Of a DNA stretch of 33,438 nucleotides, positions 7,291 through 14,584 are shown in pieces. Position 1 is the stretch's first letter, and each line of letters begins with the position of its first letter. The stretch spans positions 1-33,438 of the forward strand of contig JAFGKU010000054.1 in assembly GCA_016928415.1 (NCBI GenBank), written 5' to 3'. The position numbers were made by a program, and so were the translations under genes. The notes under the pieces were generated by a model. It was not told the DNA's origin, searched no databases, and worked only from the letters and a program-made list of their open reading frames with translations. The stretch is from Spirochaetales bacterium. Lineage in GTDB: Bacteria; Spirochaetota; Spirochaetia; SZUA-6; JAFGRV01.

Positions 7291-8712
7291 CTATACATAG
7301 GCAAGGCCCAGAAAGGAAAAGTTTTCTATCTTTAAAAATTCTTCAAGCAGAATTTCCTTGTCCACCCTGTGTTCGACGGGTACGCGGACCTTTTCGTATA
7401 GTTTCAGCAGTGACTCGCGGTATGCCTCAATGCCGAATGTCCGTTCTATGACCTGCGAATTTTTACTGATCATCCCGGGGTCACTCGGCATTCGAAGATA
7501 AGAGTATAACCATGGATTGGCGGTAATTAATTTCTTTAAGACACCCATATCACGGGCGGCACTCTGGATGACTTCCGTCTGGGCTTTTTCATCCAGATGG
7601 GCAAAATCGGTTTTGCCGCCGTCCGTAATAAGGCTGAATCCGGCCTCCCTTTCCTTTTCGCTGAAGATCCTGTTATACGGTTTTGCCCACCTGTCGAGTG
7701 CCGTGTTCCATCTTGCCTTGAATTCCGCCGCATCGAAAAATTCGTTCGGTATTTTTATGGCGCGGTAGAACCTTGCCATATCCAGGCCGGCCTTTTCAAA
7801 ATCGGGACATACGGCGTCAATATACCGGCCGCGGACTTCTATGCCCGTTGTCCACGGTTCCAGAAATGTGAAACCGAAACCTTCCTTGATGCTCGTGGTA
7901 AGCGCCAGGCATGTTCTGCCGAGCGTTTCCGCGAAATCGTGTTTGCCGTTTAATCCCAGGATAACGGGCAGCTCGAGGGATTCGGCCGTCTTTTTCCATT
8001 CAAAGAAGTAGGGATTGCTTTGGCGCGATGCGGGAGGGAGGGTGACGACGATTTTTTTTCCTTTCGGAACGAATAAAGACAATAGAAGTATTTCTCCTAT
8101 GTTTTTCCGTCTTATCGCCCGCACGGGATAGAGGATGTAATCCTTTTCCTTTTCCGGCTTCGGGGCCGTAGCCGGTAAATTTGTCACCATGTTGGGAAGC
8201 AGGTGAAGCCCGTCCCCGCAAAGGCCGGCTTTCAGAAGTACGGCGTGGTCCCGTGAATTGATTACCCCGTAATGTATGTTCGAAGGGTAATCCTCCGAAT
8301 AATAATATACCTGCGGCCTGCCTTCCTCGGCGAAATCGTGGATCTGGAAAAAGAGGGAGAGCGGTGCTTTTCTCAGTTCTGAAATGATCTGCAGGAACTT
8401 TACATTTTTTTTAAGCAAGGGGTTGTGAACATGCAGGATGCAATCACCATCCGGCCATTTGCCGCGGATAGCTTTTACAATTTTTTCAGCGGTTTCCTTC
8501 GGAGAAATTACAGCATTACCGTTAACCGCCCCGTTATGATCGCTGTATCCGACTTCGGGAATGACGGAAACGTCAATCCCGGGTTCGTAGCCTGCAGTGT
8601 CACCGGTTATCAGCATGCATGAATGGATATCTTTCAGGATGCTGATTTGCTGGGAAATTACAGTTGTAACACCGCCTTTTTTCGTATGGTAATGAAGCAG
8701 GGCTATATTCAT
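7291..8712 (-). CDS. Glycosyltransferase, GT4-like (GT-B fold), 473 aa
   Basis: A second GT-B glycosyltransferase, different in sequence from the one at 5211-6464. The N-terminus reads MNIALLHYHTKKGGVTTV, typical of the acceptor-side Gly-rich loop. The donor side has ILYPVRAIRRKNIGE and the EX7E motif (E277 and E285 in KEGFGFTFLE). A C-terminal extension of about 150 residues, largely helical, follows the catalytic part. It is the first gene of the minus-strand run. There is no Shine-Dalgarno sequence; a TATACT box (revcomp of 8720-8725) ends 7 bases before the ATG, so the message may be leaderless. Its role is inferred to be in the same glycoside pathway as the HAD protein and the divergent GpgS. 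Confidence 0.8.
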   Translation of the reverse strand: MNIALLHYHTKKGGVTTVISQQISILKDIHSCMLITGDTAGYEPGIDVSVIPEVGYSDHNGAVNGNAVISPKETAEKIVKAIRGKWPDGDCILHVHNPLLKKNVKFLQIISELRKAPLSLFFQIHDFAEEGRPQVYYYSEDYPSNIHYGVINSRDHAVLLKAGLCGDGLHLLPNMVTNLPATAPKPEKEKDYILYPVRAIRRKNIGEILLLSLFVPKGKKIVVTLPPASRQSNPYFFEWKKTAESLELPVILGLNGKHDFAETLGRTCLALTTSIKEGFGFTFLEPWTTGIEVRGRYIDAVCPDFEKAGLDMARFYRAIKIPNEFFDAAEFKARWNTALDRWAKPYNRIFSEKEREAGFSLITDGGKTDFAHLDEKAQTEVIQSAARDMGVLKKLITANPWLYSYLRMPSDPGMISKNSQVIERTFGIEAYRESLLKLYEKVRVPVEHRVDKEILLEEFLKIENFSFLGLAYV

Positions 8713-9057
8713 ATCCGGTAGTATAAAACCTTTGATCTTAATTTATTCAAAATTTATTGATTTTTAACGCTTTTGTCAATCAAAATTGCAATTTGGTGAA
8801 TAATTTTTATCCAGCTTCTTGCTGCATGTTTCCTTATTCCATGTACAGCCTGTTTTTTGAAACCGGTTTTTTAAGACACGTGAAGTAATTACCCCGCAAA
8901 AAATCACTTGAACTACATTACGTTTTTTGATAGACTTAATTATGGGTGTTTCCAGGCACATTTTTATAAATGACAATTCCGATAAAAAATACTGTGAATA
9001 ATTCTGCTACCCGGGAAAGCACCGATGCATACATTTAAAAGGGGTTGATGGAATGAT
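8713..9057. promoter_or_regulatory. Divergent intergenic region between the two glycoside gene groups
   Basis: This 345-base AT-rich region separates the minus-strand glycosyltransferase operon from the plus-strand M20-like/gpgS operon and must hold promoters for both. On the minus strand a TATACT box (8720-8725) with a weak TTGAAT (8745-8750, 19-base spacing) is visible. On the plus strand no promoter stands out. No gene or strong repeat was seen inside. Confidence 0.45.
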
Positions 9058-10284
9058 ATGGATAAGAACGGATTGATAATGGAAAAACGAAATTTTATCC
9101 ATACGCTGACAGGTCTTTTTAAAAGAAACAGACATGAACCGGCTCAACGTGGTCTTGATGTTGAAGACATAAATAAATACACGGACCATGTCATTTCCGA
9201 TGGAATTCTTTTTAACGAGATACCGTCGCCGACCGAAAACGAGGAACTGAGATGCGATTTTATCTCCAAGAGACTGGCGGAATTCGGCTACACGGATATC
9301 AACTGGGAAGAAGGGAGTTACATCGAAGTGGCTGTTGCAGCCCGGACGTATACCTCCGAATCCCTGCTTATCTTTACGGATATTGAAACGGACGAGTATT
9401 CACCCATTGACAGCCTCGTAAAACTCCGTAATGGAATGGCAATCGGTATAGGCCTGACAAGCAACAGCATAGGCATTTCCACCGCCCTGGCGTTCGCCGA
9501 ATTTTTCCTGAAGGAAGAAATTGAACTGGAAAAAAATATACGCATTCTGTTTACGATCAACAACAATCCGGAACACAATTATAATTCCATGCGCAAATAT
9601 CTTGAACTGAACAGGGATTCCATTAATTCCGCCATTTACCTTGGAAGCATATCACAAAGCATTATCGGCTATTATTCCTACGGCAACTACAGGCTCCAGG
9701 TTTCCCTGACCATACCCGAATCGGACGACGTCATTAACAGGGGCAGGAATTCCGCGATCGATGTGCTTGCAAAAATCGCGTTTCAGCTTGGCAACATTTC
9801 ATGGGACATGCAGGGTGATACTTTCCTGAATATCGCCCATGTAACCGCCGGGATAGGCTACGGCCATTTTCCCACGGGCGGATTAATGGAACTGGAAATT
9901 TTTTCCAGGGACAATGAAAGGCTGAAGCACGCGCTTGAAATGGTGGAGGCGACCATCAGGACGATTGCGGAGGATTCAGACTGTGAAGCGAATGTGACGG
10001 TTCAATCCTATATTCCTTACAAGGAAGTTACCCAGGAGTCGCAGAGATTCCTCAAAGCGGTCACGGATGCCTATGAAATGCAGATGATTCCCTTCACCGT
10101 GGGACAGATTGAGAACAACGCCATCTATGTAAAAAACAATGAAATACCGGTTATTTCGTGCGGCATCGCTGACGGCAGGAGAACCTACCAGGAAGAATTT
10201 ATCTACACGGATTCCATCAAGACGGGTTTGAACCTGCTGTTGTCATTGATCATTCTGTGGAATAAAGAATTTGGAAGTGAATAA
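9058..10284 (+). CDS. M20-like peptidase-fold protein, probably catalytically inactive, 408 aa
   Basis: The overall layout matches M20-family zinc peptidases: the N-terminal EIPSPTENEE motif (54-63), a core, a dimerisation-like middle domain (about 215-310) and a C-terminal return to the core. The zinc ligands are missing. Where active enzymes have HxD there is FTDIETDEYSP (106-115); the bridging-Asp segment reads GLTSNSIG (132-139); and the catalytic Glu-Glu pair is replaced by TINNNPE (167-172). It is therefore likely a pseudoenzyme or has a changed function. It lies 14 bases upstream of gpgS, in the same operon. Start ATG 9058 has a weak GGAA upstream; ATG 9079 is an alternative. Confidence 0.65.
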   Translation: MDKNGLIMEKRNFIHTLTGLFKRNRHEPAQRGLDVEDINKYTDHVISDGILFNEIPSPTENEELRCDFISKRLAEFGYTDINWEEGSYIEVAVAARTYTSESLLIFTDIETDEYSPIDSLVKLRNGMAIGIGLTSNSIGISTALAFAEFFLKEEIELEKNIRILFTINNNPEHNYNSMRKYLELNRDSINSAIYLGSISQSIIGYYSYGNYRLQVSLTIPESDDVINRGRNSAIDVLAKIAFQLGNISWDMQGDTFLNIAHVTAGIGYGHFPTGGLMELEIFSRDNERLKHALEMVEATIRTIAEDSDCEANVTVQSYIPYKEVTQESQRFLKAVTDAYEMQMIPFTVGQIENNAIYVKNNEIPVISCGIADGRRTYQEEFIYTDSIKTGLNLLLSLIILWNKEFGSE

Positions 10285-10298
10285 AAAAGGAATAACAC

Positions 10299-11273
10299 GT
10301 GCCGAAACATGAAGATATAATTCTCCGCCAAACGTACCATCATACAAAATTTAGCGACAAACAGGAGTTGGTTGAGCTTAAGCGCGAGCAGGGTATTACC
10401 ATATCGCTTGCTTTCCCCACATTGAACGAGGAAAAAACCATCGGCAAGGAAATACTGGTTTTGAAAACCGAGCTCATGGAAAGGTACCCGCTCCTCGACG
10501 AGATAGCCATCATTGATTCGGACTCTACGGACAATACGGTGGATGAAGCCCGGAAATTCGGGGCGAAGGTTTTTAAATCAAAGGATATTTTGAGAAAATA
10601 CGGGAACTACCTGGGCAAGGGGGAGAATCTCTGGAAAAGCCTGTTCGTGTTAAGCGGTGATATCATTGTCTGGATAGACGCCGACATAAGCAATATCCAT
10701 CCCAAATTCGTTTACGGTTTGCTCGGGCCCCTGCTCCATGACAAGGGCATATCATACGTGAAAGCCTTTTATGAAAGACCCCTGAGGGTCGGCGCCGGCT
10801 TGAAACCGAGCAGCGGGGGACGGGTGACCGAGGTCCTGATCCGGCCCCTTTTTTCCATCCTGTACCCCGGCCTTGCTATGCTGATACAGCCTTTAAGCGG
10901 TGAATACGCCGGCAGGAGAAGCATCCTCGAACAGCTTCCCTTTTCCGTAGGCTACGGAGTCGAGTCGGGCCATTTGATTGACATCTGCACCAATTTCGGA
11001 ATTGATAATATAGCCCAGGTTGACCTCGACCAGCGGATTCACAGGAACCAGTCCGTCCAGGCGCTCGGTAAAATGTCATTCAATATCCTCCACACCATAT
11101 TCAATAAATTGAAAAAAACGGACCAGGTTACCTTCAACATGCCGCTTTCGGACGCGTATATCGGTATCATGGCGGACAAGGAAAAACATGAAAAGGTAAT
11201 AACCGAATTTGAAATTCTTTCGCGGCCGCCGATGATCACCATTCCGGAATACGTGGCCAAGTTTCATTCGTAG
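10299..11273 (+). CDS. gpgS: Glucosyl-3-phosphoglycerate synthase-like glycosyltransferase (GT81), 324 aa
   Basis: A GT-A fold, retaining glycosyltransferase resembling GpgS, which transfers glucose from a nucleotide sugar to 3-phosphoglycerate, the first step to glucosylglycerate and its mannosylated derivatives. Visible motifs are FPTLNEE (39-45), DSDST (73-77), the metal-binding DAD (127-129), GGRVTE (173-178) followed by RPL, and PLSGEYAGRR, all typical of the family. No membrane span is seen. The start is GTG 10299 with AAGGA 8-12 bases upstream. It is co-transcribed with the M20-like gene and faces away from two GT4 genes and a HAD gene that could complete a solute pathway. A related mannosyl-3-phosphoglycerate synthase activity cannot be excluded. 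Confidence 0.8.
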   Translation: MPKHEDIILRQTYHHTKFSDKQELVELKREQGITISLAFPTLNEEKTIGKEILVLKTELMERYPLLDEIAIIDSDSTDNTVDEARKFGAKVFKSKDILRKYGNYLGKGENLWKSLFVLSGDIIVWIDADISNIHPKFVYGLLGPLLHDKGISYVKAFYERPLRVGAGLKPSSGGRVTEVLIRPLFSILYPGLAMLIQPLSGEYAGRRSILEQLPFSVGYGVESGHLIDICTNFGIDNIAQVDLDQRIHRNQSVQALGKMSFNILHTIFNKLKKTDQVTFNMPLSDAYIGIMADKEKHEKVITEFEILSRPPMITIPEYVAKFHS

Positions 11274-11443
11274 AACATCTCGAAACCGGGAAAAAAAAGC
11301 TATTTTTTTAAATTAAATGTAGACGTTCATCAAATCCGATAAATAATCTGAAACATTTGAAATAAATATTTCCATGAACTATATTATATCCAAAGGAGCT
11401 TTAACCTAAGAATCATCGGGCGGGTATGATCAGGAAGCCTTTT

Positions 11444-11773
11444 ATGAACGAAAAACGAAAGTATCAGAGATTTAAGAAAGAGATCCATGTCCGGATCGAT
11501 GAATCCGATATTACATTCAGGAAAAAGGATTATAAAGTTGCCAGGTCTGTAGATTTAAGCGCCAAGGGAATTCTGGTCAAGCATTCGAGGGCGTTTCCCA
11601 TGGGTACGATTGTAAGGGTTTCTTTTATAAAACCGAAAGATCATGAAATTTTCAATAATTTTGCGAAGATTGTGCGTGCTGAATCAGTCGGAAAAGGCGA
11701 ATATCTTCTGGCACTTGCTTTTTTTAACCTAACCCACGATAATGAAAAAGAGCTTGATTCCTGTCTTGATTGA
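11444..11773 (+). CDS. PilZ domain protein (c-di-GMP binding), 109 aa
   Basis: A stand-alone PilZ domain. Both c-di-GMP-binding signatures are present: RxxxR (R5 and R9 in RKYQR) and DxSxxG (D37-L-S39-A-K-G42). The rest forms the expected small beta-barrel with a C-terminal helix. Such proteins act as second-messenger receptors for motility or surface functions, but the target is not evident here. I choose ATG 11444 because AGGAAG (11432-11437) lies 6 bases upstream; the in-frame ATG 11426 would add six residues with no ribosome binding site. It stands alone between gpgS and a convergent acpH. Confidence 0.85.
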   Translation: MNEKRKYQRFKKEIHVRIDESDITFRKKDYKVARSVDLSAKGILVKHSRAFPMGTIVRVSFIKPKDHEIFNNFAKIVRAESVGKGEYLLALAFFNLTHDNEKELDSCLD

Positions 11774-11817
11774 CGGCTTTTTTCCCCGCGCAAACTGGAT
11801 CAGGTGAATAACCGGAG

Positions 11818-12408
11818 TCAGTCAGTGTCATTTAAAATTTCGGATTCGACGAACCTGCGTAACTGGCCGAAAAAAACCGAAAAATCTTCCTCGTAGTGAA
11901 TATAATTTTTCTTTAATTCATCTATCCCTTTATCAAGGTTATGCGCAACGCGGATCCTGTGGCATAGACGGTCAAAGGTGGCTTTAATGCCGTCCAATCC
12001 GGCATACGATGTCAGCCAGTCCTGGTTGATCATGTATTTTGAAAGTTGTTTGAGCCTTTCGGGTAGCCGGCTGTAATTTGTATTGAGTACCGAATAAAAA
12101 TACCGGCTGAAATCCCCGAGGGAAAGGGAGGAGTATTTATCCCAGTTTTTGGCCAGGAAATGATCATATATGATATCTATGAATATGCCTGAAAACCTGT
12201 ATATTGTCTTCTCTGCCCGTTCTCTGCTTTGCCGAAAAACGGGGTGAGAATCGGTGAATTTATCAATTTTCCAATGAAGATGGATCCATTTCATGACCGT
12301 CTCGCCGTATTGCCTGTCCATATTCTGTTTAAAGAAATCACCGAGCATGCTGCCGAGAAGGCTCTCTTCGCTGCCATCGGAGAAAAAAAGATGCGCCAGA
12401 TAATTCAT
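11818..12408 (-). CDS. acpH: Acyl carrier protein phosphodiesterase (AcpH, DUF479), 196 aa
   Basis: A member of the ACP phosphodiesterase family, which removes the 4'-phosphopantetheine arm from holo-ACP. The N-terminal MNYLAHLFFSDG, the SMLGDFF segment, IDKFTDSHPVFR and IIYDHFLAKNW are the family's conserved blocks, with the Asp and His residues expected to bind metal in the HD-like active site. The length (196) is normal. It is transcribed divergently from rpoZ across a 62-base gap. There is no Shine-Dalgarno sequence; TATACT (revcomp of 12415-12420) lies 6 bases before the ATG, which suggests a leaderless or very short leader. In vivo roles of this family are debated, so the activity is inferred. 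Confidence 0.85.
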   Translation of the reverse strand: MNYLAHLFFSDGSEESLLGSMLGDFFKQNMDRQYGETVMKWIHLHWKIDKFTDSHPVFRQSRERAEKTIYRFSGIFIDIIYDHFLAKNWDKYSSLSLGDFSRYFYSVLNTNYSRLPERLKQLSKYMINQDWLTSYAGLDGIKATFDRLCHRIRVAHNLDKGIDELKKNYIHYEEDFSVFFGQLRRFVESEILNDTD

Positions 12409-12423
12409 ACCAGGAGTATATTA

Positions 12424-12452
12424 TTGACAAAAAAAGCCGATTTGTATAGTAT
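12424..12452 (+). promoter_or_regulatory. Sigma-70 promoter of rpoZ-miaA
   Basis: TTGACA (12424-12429), a 17-base spacer and TAGTAT (12447-12452) form a good promoter about 40 bases before the rpoZ start codon. Confidence 0.7.
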
Positions 12453-12491
12453 GAAAGACACTTTAATTAATTGTTTAATTTTGGAGAAATT

Positions 12492-12686
12492 ATGGTAATA
12501 CCTTTGGATTTTCTGCTTTCCTACCAGGGTAACGCATATGAATTAACATGCGCTGCCATTAAAAGAGCGGCCCAGATAAATCTTGCCGGTGATGAAGACC
12601 TCGACAAGGCACAGGGAAGGATCGTATCCCTTGCCGTAAAACAAATTCTTACCAAAAAAGTGGAGTATAAACTCGACGAAATGTGA
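12492..12686 (+). CDS. rpoZ: DNA-directed RNA polymerase omega subunit, 64 aa
   Basis: A short omega subunit that helps assemble RNA polymerase by holding the beta' C-terminus. The core LTCAAIKRAAQ helix (residues 19-29) and the later GRIVSLAVKQIL helix are typical, although the usual R-E-D-rich start of other phyla is replaced by MVIPLDFLLSYQGNAYE, a form I associate with spirochaetes. The start ATG 12492 has GGAG 5 bases upstream; an in-frame upstream start at 12471 lacks one. It is followed without a gap by miaA, and the TGA stop (12684-12686) lies within the region where miaA translation should begin. Confidence 0.8.
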   Translation: MVIPLDFLLSYQGNAYELTCAAIKRAAQINLAGDEDLDKAQGRIVSLAVKQILTKKVEYKLDEM

Positions 12687-12696
12687 GTTTTCAACC

Positions 12697-13641
12697 ACGT
12701 ATAATCCTGCTCCTGTAATCTGTATATTCGGACCTACCGGGGTGGGAAAATCTTCAATGCTTTTCAGGGTTTTTGATTCCCGTTTTGAAGTAATCAGCGC
12801 CGATTCCATGGATGTGTATAAAAATATGGACATTGGAACGGCCAAACCGGATAAATCGCTTTTAGAGCATATAACCCATCACCTGATCAATATAGTGGAC
12901 CCGGATAGGCAGTTTAATGCCGGAGAGTTCGTGGAAAAAGCCGGACAAAGCGTGAAGGATATATTAAACCGGCGGAAAATTCCACTCATAGTGGGCGGTA
13001 CCGCATTTTACATCAGGAATTTTATCTTCGGGATGCCGGATTCGCCCAGGAGTAATAAAAAAATCCGTGAGAATTTGTATAAAAAATTGAAGAAATACGG
13101 GTTGAAACGGCTTTATGACCGTCTCGCAACAATCGATCCGGATTATGCCCGAAAAATAGGAGAAAGAGACCAGTTAAGAATCATCCGGGCACTTGAAATA
13201 TACGAGGCCACGGGCCTTCCGGTATCATCGTATAATGTTCCGGACCGGCTTGATTCCCGGTACGCTTTCCTGCTGCTGGGATTGTTCCGCCCAAGAGAGG
13301 ATTTGAATGCGCGGATTAATGAACGGGTGGACGTCATGTTCAACCGGGGACTGGTTAAAGAAGTGAAAGAATTGATCAGGGCAGGGTATACGTTCAGCGA
13401 CCCGGGTATGAAAGGCATCGGGTACAGGGAATTCGGCATCATGCGGACGGGGTGCCTGTCGTATAACAATGTCAGGGAAATGATAAAAGCGCATACAAGG
13501 CAGTATGCCAAGCGGCAGATGACTTTTTTTAAGGCTTTTCCGGAAGTAAACTGGATTGATGCGGATGATTACGGAGGAATAACGGAATTGGTCAAGGACT
13601 TTTTAGCCTCAAATCTACCGGCCGGGAGTGAATTCCCGTGA
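12697..13641 (+). CDS. miaA: tRNA dimethylallyltransferase MiaA (start codon anomalous)
   Basis: MiaA transfers a dimethylallyl group to A37 of tRNAs that read UNN codons. The P-loop GPTGVGKSS is encoded at 12730-12756, followed by ISADSMDVYKNMDIGTAKP, which holds the catalytic Asp, then VGGTAFYI and RDQLRIIRALE. The frame is open from 12640, but there is no ATG, GTG or TTG between there and the P-loop. The first canonical start, GTG 12742, would cut the P-loop in half. A GTG at 12683 overlapping the rpoZ stop sits in a different frame and reaches a stop after 11 codons. Translation may start at a rare codon near 12697, or a one-base frameshift may be present. The boundary given is therefore approximate. 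The rest of the protein is full length and intact. Confidence 0.8.
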   Translation, partial: TYNPAPVICIFGPTGVGKSSMLFRVFDSRFEVISADSMDVYKNMDIGTAKPDKSLLEHITHHLINIVDPDRQFNAGEFVEKAGQSVKDILNRRKIPLIVGGTAFYIRNFIFGMPDSPRSNKKIRENLYKKLKKYGLKRLYDRLATIDPDYARKIGERDQLRIIRALEIYEATGLPVSSYNVPDRLDSRYAFLLLGLFRPREDLNARINERVDVMFNRGLVKEVKELIRAGYTFSDPGMKGIGYREFGIMRTGCLSYNNVREMIKAHTRQYAKRQMTFFKAFPEVNWIDADDYGGITELVKDFLASNLPAGSEFP

Positions 13642-13651
13642 TGTATGCCTC

Positions 13652-13682
13652 TTGACTTATCTTTAATTATTTGCATTAATAC
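13652..13682 (+). promoter_or_regulatory. Possible promoter for the small ribosomal protein gene
   Basis: TTGACT (13652-13657) is followed after 18-19 bases by TTAATA/TAATAC (13676-13682). The spacing is a little long. The predicted start of transcription is about 70 bases before the GTG at 13757. Confidence 0.4.
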
Positions 13683-13756
13683 TACCAGCAAGTTTTTAAA
13701 ATTATTGGGTTGTTCTGGATACCCTATAGGAAATACCTACAGAAAGGAGAGTAATC

Positions 13757-13846
13757 GTGCCCTGCGGAAGGAAACGTAAAAGACACAAGATTGCAACTCA
13801 CAAACGCAAAAAGAAACTCAGGAAAAATCGTCATAAGAAAAAATAA
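13757..13846 (+). CDS. AURKAIP1/COX24-domain small ribosomal protein, 29 aa
   Basis: A tiny gene easily missed because of its length. It starts at GTG 13757 with a strong Shine-Dalgarno sequence (AAAGGAGA at 13743-13750) and ends at TAA 13844-13846. The product begins MPCGRKRKRHK and is almost entirely Lys, Arg and His (about 60 percent), with the K-R-K-K-x-L-R-K-N-R-H-K-K pattern of the AURKAIP1/COX24 family. This family includes mitochondrial mS38 and very short proteins bound to bacterial small ribosomal subunits. It therefore probably binds rRNA in the 30S subunit. Its own promoter seems to lie at 13652-13682, and the FlgH-like gene follows 27 bases later. Confidence 0.75.
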   Translation: MPCGRKRKRHKIATHKRKKKLRKNRHKKK

Positions 13847-13873
13847 GTAACCTATAGAGGTGAAACGGAAAAG

Positions 13874-14584
13874 GTGAAATTAATAAGATTATTATTTATC
13901 TTTATTTTTTTGATTCTTAATATCGGGCTGGCGGGCGAGAGCCTGTGGGACCCTGATTTTGACGGCTATATATCAAATAATCGTAATTTATCGGCAGGTG
14001 ATGTGGTGATTGTCGAGATATCCGAGCAATCCTCACTCACCTTTTCCGGTTTGAATAATGATTCCAAAAATATCACATTCGAATTCTCGGGCGGGGAATT
14101 CGGCAATATTTTTTCCTTTCTTCCCGCCGTCAGAACGGCGAAGAACAACAAGGTCAAGGGTGAGGAGAAATATTCCTTTACCTCTTCCGTCGTTGCCCGG
14201 GTAAAGGAACTGGATGAAAATAAAATCGCGTTTATTGAAGGCAGCAAACAAATCACGATTGACGGTAAAAGTGAATCGATCGCCATAAGCGGCTACGTCA
14301 ATCCCAAGGACCTGAACAGCGAAGGGAAAATTCCCTTTTCAAAGGTGGCCGATGCCAGGTTGTCTTTCAGTACATTCCTGCAGTCCTCTGAAGACCTTCT
14401 TACGGCGGAAGACATCATGACCATCGTCAATCAGCCTGCAGACACCGCCACGACTTCCCCGGAAGGTACGGCCCAGCCGGAAGGCACCTCGCCGCTCACG
14501 CAGACCATGGGCCTTTCCGAAGAAAAAAAGCGGGAGCTGTTCCTTCGTTACATCAACAGGCTCGCTGATTTGATATTTCAATGA
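13874..14584 (+). CDS. flgH: FlgH-like flagellar L-ring protein, 236 aa
   Basis: The sequence follows the FlgH pattern: an export signal (residues 1-21, hydrophobic FIFIFLILNIGLA), SLWDP right after it, NLSAGDVVIVEISEQSS, a central region, VARVKELDENKIAFIEGSKQI, ISGYVNPKDL and a final KVADARLSF block. FlgH forms the outer-membrane L ring around the flagellar rod. Two oddities are visible: there is no lipobox Cys at the signal cleavage site, although FlgH is normally a lipoprotein, and residues 186-210 are a Thr/Pro/Ala-rich insertion before a C-terminal helix. Neither flgI nor flgA is adjacent. The start is GTG 13874. The stop overlaps the dxs start by 4 bases (ATGA). Confidence 0.7.
   Translation: MKLIRLLFIFIFLILNIGLAGESLWDPDFDGYISNNRNLSAGDVVIVEISEQSSLTFSGLNNDSKNITFEFSGGEFGNIFSFLPAVRTAKNNKVKGEEKYSFTSSVVARVKELDENKIAFIEGSKQITIDGKSESIAISGYVNPKDLNSEGKIPFSKVADARLSFSTFLQSSEDLLTAEDIMTIVNQPADTATTSPEGTAQPEGTSPLTQTMGLSEEKKRELFLRYINRLADLIFQ

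Noticed and set aside
12742-12744. GTG 12742 as the true miaA start
   Set aside because: It falls inside the P-loop GPTGVGKS, so the protein would lack an essential nucleotide-binding segment.
13630-13641. Small hairpin at the end of miaA (CGGGA...TCCCG) as a terminator
   Set aside because: The stem is only 5 base pairs and no T-run follows.
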